This document shows, in pieces, positions 17,608-26,488 of a DNA stretch of 41,408 nt; position 1 is the first letter of the stretch; every line of letters begins with the position of its first letter. A program made the position numbers and the translations under genes. Origin of the DNA: Campylobacter concisus (GTDB lineage: Bacteria > Campylobacterota > Campylobacteria > Campylobacterales > Campylobacteraceae); contig NZ_JAAKZC010000019.1 of the NCBI RefSeq assembly GCF_015230015.1, positions 1-41,408 of the forward strand, read 5' to 3'. The notes beneath the pieces were generated by a model. It was not told the origin of the DNA. It was given only the letters and a program-made list of their open reading frames with translations, and made no database searches.

Positions 17608-17716
17608 TAAGATAACTCTTTGTTGAAAATTTTGCCACATTATAGCAAAAAGCTGCAACATAAAACTTAAAGATAGTTTTTTGGACTTTTTCAGCAACGT
17701 TTTTGTTGCTAAAATG

Positions 17717-18774
<1,058 letters not shown>

Positions 18775-18777
18775 GCC

Positions 18778-20226
18778 TTGAGCGAAAAAAAGACTACAAA
18801 GAAGCGTCCTGCAAAAAAGAGTGCAGGTCGCTCTCATAATAAAATTTTCCTTGGCATCGGTGTCATCGCTGCTATTTTGATAGTAGCACTTATCGCAGCT
18901 CTTAGCATCAAAAACAAAGATGTTGAACAGATAAGTAAAGTAAATGAACCAAAGAGCGAGAAGCAAATTTCAAAAAAAGCTGAGCAAAAAGTTGCTAGTA
19001 AAGATAAAAAACAAGAGTATGAAAAGAGAAAATACCCTCTAAAATTTGATGAAGATGAAAATTTAAGTAAAATTTTTACCGATCCTAAACACAAAAGCGA
19101 ACTTGCTCTAAAGCCAAAAACTGAGCCAAAAGAGCAAAAAAAGATAACTCCTGAGATAAAACCTGAAGTAAAAGTAGAAGTTAAAAAAGAAGAGCCAAAA
19201 AAAGAGCAAAACGATACGAAAAATTTGCTTGCAAATTTATATAAAAATATGCAAAGTAGCGTAGATGCAAGCTCTGAAGCAAAGAGTGAAGAAAAGCCTG
19301 AGCAAAAGGTCGAGCAAATAATCGAGCCATTTTACGCAGGCAAAAATGAGGTAAAAACAGAGATAAAAGTAGAGCAAAATAAAAGCGCTGAAGCAAATTT
19401 AAGCATAAAAGAAAATTTAAAGCATAGTGAAATTTTAAAACCAGAACCTGCTAAAAAAAGCGGGATTGAGCCTGGCAAAAAAGATAAGAAGCAAATTTAC
19501 AGCGAAAAACCGCAAAAAGAGGGCGCGAAAAAAGATGACTTTGCGGTTGTGCCATTTACTCCAAATAGCAGCGTAAAAGGGCGTGCCAAGCTAGTGCTAA
19601 TAATCGATGATGTGGCGACATTTGAGCACGCTAGTATGGTCAAATCAATCGGTCTAAAGATAACGCCGTCCATTTTTCCAGCGACAAAAACTCATCCAGA
19701 TACACCTTCGATCGCTAGGTCGTTTGAGTTTTATATGATCCACTTGCCGATGCAAGCAAAGCACTTTGATAGCCCAGAGATAGGCACTCTAACGATCAAC
19801 GAGAGCTTTGAGAGTATGCATGAGAAGATAAAAAAGATACGCAAAGACTTCCCGCGTGCAAAATATACAAATAACCATACAGGATCGCGTTTCACGAGTG
19901 ATTATGACGCGATGGACAAGGCTTATAGAGCATTGATAGAGCAGGGTTTTATCTTCGTTGATAGCAAAACTATCGCTCAAACTGCGGTGGCAAGAGCTGC
20001 GAAAAAGTATAATCAGCCTTACATTTCAAGAGATATATTTTTAGATGATGATCCATCGGCTAGTGCGGTTAGGCGTGAACTCGTGGCTGCTGTAAATTTA
20101 GCCAAAAAAAGGGGCTACGCGATCGCCATCGGACATCCAAAGAAAAATACGATCGCAGTGATAAAAGCTAGTAAAAACAACATCTTAAAAGATATAGAAG
20201 TTGTCTATCTAAAAGATATTTTATGA
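18778..20226 (+). CDS. Divergent polysaccharide deacetylase (YibQ family) with an N-terminal membrane anchor
   Basis: The 482-aa product starts at TTG, 3 bases after ilvC. Residues 1-22 are basic, 23-44 form one membrane helix, and about 45-267 are a long Lys/Glu/Pro-rich low-complexity linker. The C-terminal domain (about 268-482) has LVLIIDDVATFEHA, MIHLPMQAKH, TNNHTGSRFTSD and AIAIGHPKKNTI, characteristic of the divergent polysaccharide deacetylase family (DUF610). It is probably periplasmic and acts on the envelope. The catalytic activity of this family is poorly defined. The stop overlaps dprA (ATGA). Confidence 0.85.
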   Translation: MSEKKTTKKRPAKKSAGRSHNKIFLGIGVIAAILIVALIAALSIKNKDVEQISKVNEPKSEKQISKKAEQKVASKDKKQEYEKRKYPLKFDEDENLSKIFTDPKHKSELALKPKTEPKEQKKITPEIKPEVKVEVKKEEPKKEQNDTKNLLANLYKNMQSSVDASSEAKSEEKPEQKVEQIIEPFYAGKNEVKTEIKVEQNKSAEANLSIKENLKHSEILKPEPAKKSGIEPGKKDKKQIYSEKPQKEGAKKDDFAVVPFTPNSSVKGRAKLVLIIDDVATFEHASMVKSIGLKITPSIFPATKTHPDTPSIARSFEFYMIHLPMQAKHFDSPEIGTLTINESFESMHEKIKKIRKDFPRAKYTNNHTGSRFTSDYDAMDKAYRALIEQGFIFVDSKTIAQTAVARAAKKYNQPYISRDIFLDDDPSASAVRRELVAAVNLAKKRGYAIAIGHPKKNTIAVIKASKNNILKDIEVVYLKDIL

Positions 20227-20993
20227 AGCTTAAAATCATCCCAGAGGCGCTAAATAGGCTAAAAAACCCTCCAAAAGAGCTAAATTTCATAGGTAACACA
20301 TCGCTTCTTAGCATGCCAAAAGTCGCAGTCGTTGGCTCAAGAAAGGCAAGCGTTTATACAAAAGAGTGTGTCACAGCACTTTGTGCGGTGCTAAAAAGTG
20401 CAAATATCTGCGTGGTAAGTGGTGGGGCTATCGGCGTAGATATCGCAGCTCATAAAGCCGCCATGCCACGAACTATCGGAGTTTTTGCGAATGGACTTGA
20501 TATCATCTATCCGGCTCAAAATAGGGCGTCGATAAAAGAAATTTATGAAAAAGGCTTGGCTCTAAGCGAGTATGACGATGGCGAGCCACCGATCGCTTAT
20601 AGGTTTTTAGAGCGAAACCGCATAGTTGTTGGGCTTGCGCAAGCTCTGGTTGTCGCTCAGGCTGATCTAAGAAGCGGCTCGATGCAAAGTGCAAGGCTTG
20701 CAAATGAGCTTAAAATCCCTCTCTTTGTCCTGCCACAGCGCATAAATGAGAGTAGTGGGACAAATGCCTTGCTAGCTAGCAAAAAGGCCGAGCTTATCGA
20801 TGATTACGTTAAATTTGCCTCACTTTTTGGCGAGGTAAAAGAGCAAGAAAAAACAAGCGATGAGGTCTTGAAATTTTGCAAAAACGGCGTTAGCCTTGAT
20901 GAAGCATTGTCTAAATTTGGCGAGATCATCTATGAATACGAGCTTGACGGGCTAGTTGAAATTTCAAATTTAAGAGTAAAAAGCGCGCTATGA
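20223..20993 (+). CDS. dprA: DNA-processing protein DprA
   Basis: The 256-aa product binds incoming single-stranded DNA during transformation and loads RecA. The Rossmann-like core shows VAVVGSRKASVYTKE, VVSGGAIGVDIAAHKAAM and the downstream LSEYDDGEPPIAYRFLERNRIVVGL segment, where ERNRIV is a family hallmark. It is shorter than many DprA proteins because the N-terminal SAM-like domain is missing. Start and stop both overlap neighbours by 4 bases (ATGA), showing translational coupling with the deacetylase and ruvX. Confidence 0.94.
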   Translation: MKLKIIPEALNRLKNPPKELNFIGNTSLLSMPKVAVVGSRKASVYTKECVTALCAVLKSANICVVSGGAIGVDIAAHKAAMPRTIGVFANGLDIIYPAQNRASIKEIYEKGLALSEYDDGEPPIAYRFLERNRIVVGLAQALVVAQADLRSGSMQSARLANELKIPLFVLPQRINESSGTNALLASKKAELIDDYVKFASLFGEVKEQEKTSDEVLKFCKNGVSLDEALSKFGEIIYEYELDGLVEISNLRVKSAL

Positions 20994-21373
20994 GAGAGAA
21001 ATTTATGGCTATCGATGTTGGGCTAAAGCGCATAGGGCTTGCTTTTGGCTTTGGCGAGGTCGTGACGCCCCTTGAGCCAGTTCTCAGAAAAAACAGAAAC
21101 CAAGCCGCAAGAGATGTGAGCCAAAAAGTAAATGAATACGCTCCAAACACGCTAGTGGTAGGTGTTCCGATCGGTGGTAGTAGTGAGGATGAGATGAGAA
21201 GGCGTATCGAGCACTTTGTCTCGCTTCTTGACGTGCAGGCTAATATCGTCTATCAAGATGAGGCCTTTAGCAGCAGCGAGGCAAGCGAAATTTACACAAA
21301 CACAAAGCGAGATGGCAGGCTTGATAGCGTCTCAGCCGCCATTATCTTAAAGAGATACCTAAAAATTTTATAA
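20990..21373 (+). CDS. ruvX: Putative pre-16S rRNA nuclease / Holliday junction resolvase-like YqgF
   Basis: The 127-aa RNase H-fold protein has AIDVGLKRIGLAFG (first acidic residue), VVGVPIGGSSEDE and YQDEAFSSSEA, and a final Asp-Ser-xx-Ala-Ala motif (LDSVSAAIIL). These are the YqgF family signatures. E. coli YqgF matures the 5' end of 16S rRNA; the resolvase name is historical. It is the last gene of the ilvC run, and its 3' end overlaps the convergent gene at 21368 by 6 bases. Confidence 0.93.
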   Translation: MREKFMAIDVGLKRIGLAFGFGEVVTPLEPVLRKNRNQAARDVSQKVNEYAPNTLVVGVPIGGSSEDEMRRRIEHFVSLLDVQANIVYQDEAFSSSEASEIYTNTKRDGRLDSVSAAIILKRYLKIL

Positions 21374-22162
21374 TTTCCTAGCCACTATCCCCAAAGTCTC
21401 GTGCAAACTATCGCTAGTAAATGGCTGTCTAAGCGTAGTCATCTTCTCGCTTTTGATGCTTTTGGCTTCATCTTTGCTGATGATGACGATGTAGAAATTC
21501 TTAAGCTTTTGATAAGTTAGCATCTCATCAAGCCTTGCTTTATCGCTTAGATACTCCTTTTGCACGAAGATGATGTCTGGCTTAAAAATGGCATCTTTTA
21601 TGTGTAAATTTAAACTCTCAAAGCTCTTTTGTTTGCTAAGCTTCAGCCCAGTAAAGCTTAGCTCATGACTTAGCGTTAAAAATAAATTTTCATCATCGCA
21701 AGCTATTATCGCATTTTTGCCTATAAGGCTGGCTATCTCGACGCTTTGCCTTTTAAATGTCCCGCTTTTTGGTAGTGGCACGCTTATGCTTATATTAAAG
21801 CCGTCCTCTGCTTTGCTCATCTTGGCATTTAGCTCTTTTAGTAGCTCGCCAGCTTCTTTTACTAGCCTCTCATTTGGCTTTTGCGGGCATGAAGTGCATC
21901 TTATATGTATGTCAAAATGCACCAAACTTAGGCTATAGCTTACTAGAGTAAAGGATATGAGCAATTTTGAGTTGCTAACGCTATTTAGGTAAAATTTGCT
22001 TAAATTTTTGATCGCGCCTATTAGCTTGTGTGCTTCAAAGCTTAGATAGCGTGGGTAGTTTGGGTTGTAGTTAAAGACGATGGCGTTATCTCTAGTGGTT
22101 GCGTCCTTAAAAAGTGCCTCTAAAAAAAGCTCCATTTGCGCGACAAAATCGACATTTTTCAT
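21368..22162 (-). CDS. Degenerate histidine-kinase-like plus pseudo-receiver protein
   Basis: The 264-aa product appears to have two worn signalling domains. Residues about 1-125 resemble the N-box side of a HATPase domain (FEAHKLIGAIKNLSKFYLN, like RL.QIL.NLL.NA.KFT) followed by strand-rich sequence; no clear G1/G2 ATP-binding boxes are seen. Residues about 145-264 resemble a receiver: NAIIACDDENLF keeps an acidic pair, but the phospho-acceptor strand reads PDIIFVQKEYL, with Gln where Asp is expected, and the late Lys is Arg in LRQPF. It is therefore probably not phosphorylated. The assignment is by eye and could be wrong. The start overlaps the queA stop (ATGA). Confidence 0.55.
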   Translation of the reverse strand: MKNVDFVAQMELFLEALFKDATTRDNAIVFNYNPNYPRYLSFEAHKLIGAIKNLSKFYLNSVSNSKLLISFTLVSYSLSLVHFDIHIRCTSCPQKPNERLVKEAGELLKELNAKMSKAEDGFNISISVPLPKSGTFKRQSVEIASLIGKNAIIACDDENLFLTLSHELSFTGLKLSKQKSFESLNLHIKDAIFKPDIIFVQKEYLSDKARLDEMLTYQKLKNFYIVIISKDEAKSIKSEKMTTLRQPFTSDSLHETLGIVARKL

Positions 22163-23181
22163 ATCACAAGCATCCCATCGCCATAAGAGTAAAATCTATA
22201 CTTTTCACTAACCGCCGTTTCATAAACCCTCATCGTCTCCTCAAGCCCTATAAAGCTAGTAACTAGCATTATCAGCGTTGATTTTGGTAGGTGAAAATTT
22301 GTTAAAAGGTAGTTTTGTCTGATAGGTTTATTATTTAGATTTAAAAATAGCTTGCAAAAGCCGCTTGGCTGCTTGCTTCTAGCAAATTCTTCAACGCACC
22401 TAGTAACTGTCGTACCAACGCCAAGGATTGGCTTATTTGAGCTTATGATCTCTTGAGCTTTTTCGCTTAGCTCGTAGAATTCTGAGTGCATTTTGTGGTC
22501 GTTTATGTTTTGGCACTCTACGCCCTTAAATGTTCCAGCGCCCACGTGAAGCGTGATGTAGGCGACCTCGTGTTTTGCCTTTATTCTCTCTAGCATCTGC
22601 TCGCTAAAGTGCAGACTGGCTGTTGGAGCTGCCACTGCGCCGCTATTTTTGGCAAAAATGCTTTGATACCAGCTCTCATCGTCCTTTGTATCAGCCCTTT
22701 TGATATATGGAGGGAGTGGGACATGACCGATCTTTTCAAGCTCACCAAAAAGCTGCGCCGTATCTAAAATAACGCCATCTTTGGTGAAATTTACCACCCT
22801 TGAGCCATCATCATTTAGCTCAAGCACATTTACTTTTATGCTATCAGCAAAATTTAAAACGCTACCGACACTTACTTTGCCCCTTATATAGACGCTAAAT
22901 TTATTATCATTAAGCGGTTGATTTAGCATCACTTCGCAGGCTCCGCCGCTTTGTTTGTGCCCTAAAATGCGGGCCTTAACTACCTTTGTATTGTTAAAAA
23001 TGACCGCCGCGTCCTCTGGGATGAGGCTGGCTAGATCTTTAAATTTATAGTGTTTTATCTCTTTTGTTTTTTTAAAATAAACAAGCAGTCTTGCCTCTTC
23101 TTTTGGCAAAACTGGCTCTTTTGCGATGAGCTCGTTAGGCAAAAAGTAGTCGTAGCTTGAGATATCGTTTATATCACTCAT
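22159..23181 (-). CDS. queA: S-adenosylmethionine:tRNA ribosyltransferase-isomerase QueA
   Basis: The enzyme transfers and isomerises the ribose of SAM onto 7-aminomethyl-deazaguanine in tRNA, giving epoxyqueuosine. I choose the ATG at 23181 (340 aa), because the family begins near SSYDYFLPNELIAKEP. An upstream TTG at 23217 only adds a stretch inside tatC. Motifs include FNNTKVVKARI, GGACEVML, AAPTASLHF and HVGAGTFKGV. The start overlaps tatC by 8 bases (ATGAGTGA). Confidence 0.95.
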   Translation of the reverse strand: MSDINDISSYDYFLPNELIAKEPVLPKEEARLLVYFKKTKEIKHYKFKDLASLIPEDAAVIFNNTKVVKARILGHKQSGGACEVMLNQPLNDNKFSVYIRGKVSVGSVLNFADSIKVNVLELNDDGSRVVNFTKDGVILDTAQLFGELEKIGHVPLPPYIKRADTKDDESWYQSIFAKNSGAVAAPTASLHFSEQMLERIKAKHEVAYITLHVGAGTFKGVECQNINDHKMHSEFYELSEKAQEIISSNKPILGVGTTVTRCVEEFARSKQPSGFCKLFLNLNNKPIRQNYLLTNFHLPKSTLIMLVTSFIGLEETMRVYETAVSEKYRFYSYGDGMLVI

Positions 23182-23932
23182 CGCCTGCGTCGCTGTCTGT
23201 ATCGCTATCTTGTTCATCGTCGTCGCTTTTACCAGCTCTTTTGGCTACGATGATAGAAATTCCATAAAGTCCGATGAGTGGCAGTGCCATTAAAATTTGG
23301 CTTATAACATCTGGTGGTGTGACGATGGCTGCGAAGATAAAGATGACGACTACTGCGTATCTGAAGTAGTCTTTTAGCATCTTGTCATCGACAAGGCCGA
23401 TCTTTGCTAAGAAAAATGTAATGACTGGCAGCTCAAATGAAATTCCAAAGCCGATTAGTAGCTTTGTAAAAAAGCCCACATATTCGCCTATGCTTGGTAG
23501 CGCCGTAAAGAGCTGACCGCCAAAATTTACCAAAAATGTAAAGCCAAGCGGGATGACCACGTAGTAGCAAAACGCCGCCCCGCACGCAAACATAAATGAA
23601 GCAGAGAGGACAAATGGGATCACATATTTTTTTTCATTATCGTAAAGTCCAGGTGCGACAAATAGCCAAAATTGCCAAAAAATGATAGGCAAAGCAAGCA
23701 CCAATCCAGCAAAAAAGGCGACCTTCATCGCAGTGAAAAATGGCTCTTGGATCTGTGTAAAGATGATGTTTGAGCCAGCTGGCAAGACTTGCTTTAGCGG
23801 CTCGCTCATCCATGCAAGCAGTGGATTCCAAAATGTAAAACAGATGCCAAAACAGACAAAAACGCTTACTATGCTTATAAAAAGCCTCTTTCTAAGTTCG
23901 ATCAAATGGGGTCTTAGCTCTTCAAACATCAC
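23174..23932 (-). CDS. tatC: Sec-independent protein translocase TatC
   Basis: The integral membrane core of the Tat system recognises twin-arginine signal peptides. About 250 aa with six predicted membrane helices. The N-terminus FEELRPHLIELRKRLFISI carries the conserved HLxELRxR motif. The C-terminal tail is Asp-rich (SDDDEQDSDTDSDAGDE). Starts GTG (23932) and ATG (23929) are both possible; the GTG overlaps the tatB stop by 4 bases. The gene precedes queA, and the pair tatB-tatC is coupled. Confidence 0.95.
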   Translation of the reverse strand: MMFEELRPHLIELRKRLFISIVSVFVCFGICFTFWNPLLAWMSEPLKQVLPAGSNIIFTQIQEPFFTAMKVAFFAGLVLALPIIFWQFWLFVAPGLYDNEKKYVIPFVLSASFMFACGAAFCYYVVIPLGFTFLVNFGGQLFTALPSIGEYVGFFTKLLIGFGISFELPVITFFLAKIGLVDDKMLKDYFRYAVVVIFIFAAIVTPPDVISQILMALPLIGLYGISIIVAKRAGKSDDDEQDSDTDSDAGDE

Positions 23933-24327
23933 GCCTCTTTTTTATCGTTTAAGATAGCATCTTTAACTAAATTTGTTGGATTTTGTATATTTTCTACCGT
24001 TTTTTTGGTATCGCTTACGACGTTTTGAATGCTCTCAGTGACGTCGCTTGCGCTTTTCTTGATCTCGTCAAGCTCTTCAAAAGTGAGTTTTTTACGCACG
24101 CTCTGAGCGCTTTGGGTTATGCTCTCTTTATATTTTTGAGCGTCCTCTTTGAGCTCGGCTATCTTCATCTCTTGATCAAATGTTGATTTTGCGTCGTTTA
24201 TACCTTTTTTAAACATCTTTAGAAATTTGGCGATCTGCACCATAGCGCTTGGCAGCTTGTCAGGGCCCAAAACTAGCACGGCGATCACGGCGATGACCAA
24301 GATCTCAGAAAAACTCATTCCAAACAT
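23929..24327 (-). CDS. tatB: Sec-independent protein translocase TatB
   Basis: The 132-aa protein has one N-terminal membrane helix (SFSEILVIAVIAVLVLGPDK) with the characteristic LGPDKLP turn, then an amphipathic helix and a long charged, Lys/Glu-rich region. The length and the C-terminal extension favour TatB over TatA; TatA is expected elsewhere in the genome. It forms the receptor complex with TatC. The start at M1 has an AGAGG site; a second ATG three codons in is possible. Confidence 0.88.
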   Translation of the reverse strand: MFGMSFSEILVIAVIAVLVLGPDKLPSAMVQIAKFLKMFKKGINDAKSTFDQEMKIAELKEDAQKYKESITQSAQSVRKKLTFEELDEIKKSASDVTESIQNVVSDTKKTVENIQNPTNLVKDAILNDKKEA

Positions 24328-24394
24328 TTTTGCCTCTGTTAAATTTTATTTAAGCTTTGTATTTTATCTTGACTTTGCTCAAATTTTTATAAAT

Positions 24395-25441
24395 TTAGCC
24401 CTCGATAAAGAGTGCGATCTCGTCGCTGAGCAAGAAATTTGGGTTGTAAAATTTGCCATTTTTAAAGAGCAGTTTTTCATTTTCTACAAGTAAATTTGCT
24501 CTTTTTTTCTGATCCTCATTTAAGCGCCCAGCCTCCACGCCAACGATGCTTCTAAGCCCTAAAAATATATGCTCTCTTACTAGCTCGCTTGGACTTAAAA
24601 TTTCTCTTTCTCTATGTGTTGGCTGCGTGATATAGGCGTCTATGCTACTTTTGGCGTAGTATCTGGTATTATCCACAAAGCCCACGCTAAAAGCGCCCAC
24701 ACCAAGGTAGTTTTTGCCTTGCCAGTAGCCAAGATTGTGCTTGCAAATTTCTCCAAAATTTGAAATTTCATATTGCTTAAAGCCAGCTCGCTGGGTCTGC
24801 TCTATCATAAATTTAGCCAAAGTGTCGCTATCCTTTTTATAGCTTTTTTTGCCAGCAAATGGGGTGTTTTCTTCAAGCGTGAGCGAGTAGGCGCTTAGAT
24901 GCGTGATAGCAAGGCTTTTTAAATTTTCAATCTCAGCTAAAAGGCGCTTTTTGGTATCAAATTTAGTGTCATAGATGAGGTCTAAATTTATGTTCTTAAA
25001 GCCAGCTACATGGGCATTTTCAACCGCTTTAAAAATTTGCTCCCTACTGTGGATGCGCCCTAGAAATTTAAGCTTATCTTCAAAAAAGCTTTGAGCGCCA
25101 AAGCTTATACGGTTTGCGCCTAAATTTTTTATATGTTTTAGCCAAGCTAAATTTGCAGAATTTGGATTTGCCTCAAAGGTGATCTCAGTTTTAGGCGTGC
25201 AAAGTTGAGCTAAAATGCTAAAAATTTCATCATAAAATTTGGCATTTACCGCGCTTGGTGTGCCGCCACCAAAAAAGATAGTAGAAATTTCTTTTACATT
25301 TTGGCTTTTTAGTTGGGAATTTAGATCAAGGCAAAGCGCTTTAAAATATGCGCTAACCTTCTTAAATTCATCATCGCTTGAGCCAAAGGCGCAGTATGGA
25401 CACTTGCTCTCGCAAAATGGCACGTGGATATAAACTTGCAA
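24395..25441 (-). CDS. hemW: HemW-like radical SAM protein (coproporphyrinogen oxidase-like)
   Basis: The 348-aa product begins with the radical SAM cluster motif CESKCPYC (CX3CX2C) within YIHVPFCESKCPYCAF, followed by FFGGGTPS and ITFEANP, typical of HemN/HemW. It lacks the longer N-terminal part of true anaerobic coproporphyrinogen dehydrogenase HemN and matches HemW, a proposed heme chaperone, in length. The start is TTG with an AGAGAG site. It lies 67 bases upstream of tatB. Confidence 0.88.
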   Translation of the reverse strand: MQVYIHVPFCESKCPYCAFGSSDDEFKKVSAYFKALCLDLNSQLKSQNVKEISTIFFGGGTPSAVNAKFYDEIFSILAQLCTPKTEITFEANPNSANLAWLKHIKNLGANRISFGAQSFFEDKLKFLGRIHSREQIFKAVENAHVAGFKNINLDLIYDTKFDTKKRLLAEIENLKSLAITHLSAYSLTLEENTPFAGKKSYKKDSDTLAKFMIEQTQRAGFKQYEISNFGEICKHNLGYWQGKNYLGVGAFSVGFVDNTRYYAKSSIDAYITQPTHREREILSPSELVREHIFLGLRSIVGVEAGRLNEDQKKRANLLVENEKLLFKNGKFYNPNFLLSDEIALFIEG

Positions 25442-25496
25442 ATTTCTCTCTTTTTTAAATTTTGGCGATTATAAGAAATTTGGCATTTAGCGCAGT

Positions 25497-26381
25497 TTAA
25501 AAGTAGCTTTTTTGCCTTATTAGCTCGCTTGGTAAAAAGCCAAAAGTGCCTTTAAAAATTTTTGCAAAATGCGCTGCATTTGTGTAGCCAACGATACTAG
25601 CAGCCTCTTTTATGCTGATGTCATTTTGTTTTAAAAGGGCAAATGCAAGCTTTAGCCGCTCTTTTGCTAAAAGCTGATAGATCGTATCTTTGAAAAAGAG
25701 TTTAAAATTTTTCTTAAGCCAAAAGTCATTAGTGCCGCAAAGATGGGCTAACTCTTTGATACTTGGGGGATTTTGCATGCGAGTAAGTAAGATTTTCTTA
25801 GCCTTTAAAAGCACTTTTTCTTCGTCACTGCTAAAATAAATTTTCTCATCTTTTAAAGCTTTGCTCTTGTAGATAAGCTCCAAAATTTTTGATTCTATAA
25901 AAATTTCTCTCATCATGCCATCATATAAATTTGTCGTCTCAAGCTCGTTTAAAACGCAAATTTGAGCCTTGTCTTTTTTGTATTTTATAAGATCAAATTT
26001 CTCTTCAAGCCTAAGCTTACTAAAAATTTCAAGCTTATTTGCGTAGTGCTCTTCAAAAAGCAAGGTTTTAGTTTTATAAAATTTATTTTGATATTCAAAA
26101 ACGCCTTTTAAGCTATCATTTACTAGCCCTATGCAAAACTCATCCCTGCTTAAAAGATACTCTTTTTTATCGAGTTTAAAGCAAAGATTATCTCTTGCTT
26201 CGTTAAACATCAAAAATAGATATTTTTTATCTCCCTCGCTCTCTCTTTTTATGATTTCATTGCATAAAATCTCGCTTTTTAGGTAGCTGATGCCATTATT
26301 TTGTTTGAAAAATTCTACATTTATCCGCTTGTTGTTTTGTGAGATTTTACTTATGCCATATCTTTTATCTAAATTTATCAT
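25497..26381 (-). CDS. AraC-family transcriptional regulator of the iron island
   Basis: The 294-aa product has a C-terminal AraC DNA-binding domain (about 195-290) with two helix-turn-helix units: PSIKELAHLCGTNDFWLKKNFK and SIKEAASIVGYTNAAHFAKIFKGTFGFLPSEL. The N-terminal domain is not recognised and is probably a ligand sensor, as in PchR-type siderophore regulators. It is divergent from a TonB-dependent receptor and shares a spacer with a Fur-box-like site, so it probably controls that receptor in response to an iron ligand. The ligand is unknown. It begins at an ATG at 26381. Confidence 0.85.
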   Translation of the reverse strand: MINLDKRYGISKISQNNKRINVEFFKQNNGISYLKSEILCNEIIKRESEGDKKYLFLMFNEARDNLCFKLDKKEYLLSRDEFCIGLVNDSLKGVFEYQNKFYKTKTLLFEEHYANKLEIFSKLRLEEKFDLIKYKKDKAQICVLNELETTNLYDGMMREIFIESKILELIYKSKALKDEKIYFSSDEEKVLLKAKKILLTRMQNPPSIKELAHLCGTNDFWLKKNFKLFFKDTIYQLLAKERLKLAFALLKQNDISIKEAASIVGYTNAAHFAKIFKGTFGFLPSELIRQKSYF

Positions 26382-26425
26382 TTTATCCCTTGAGCGTTAA
26401 ATTTAATCCCTTTAGCGTTATGTCT

Positions 26426-26444
26426 GATATTGATAACGATTATT
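26426..26444 (+). promoter_or_regulatory. Fur-box-like operator
   Basis: GATATTGATAACGATTATT matches the 19-base consensus GATAATGATAATCATTATC at 15 of 19 positions by my count. It lies 45 bases before the receptor start and 45 bases past the AraC start codon, so it could repress both divergent genes when iron is plentiful. Confidence 0.65.
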
Positions 26445-26488
26445 TTATTTTAGTAAAATGTGATTTAAATTTTCATAAGGAGTTTTTT

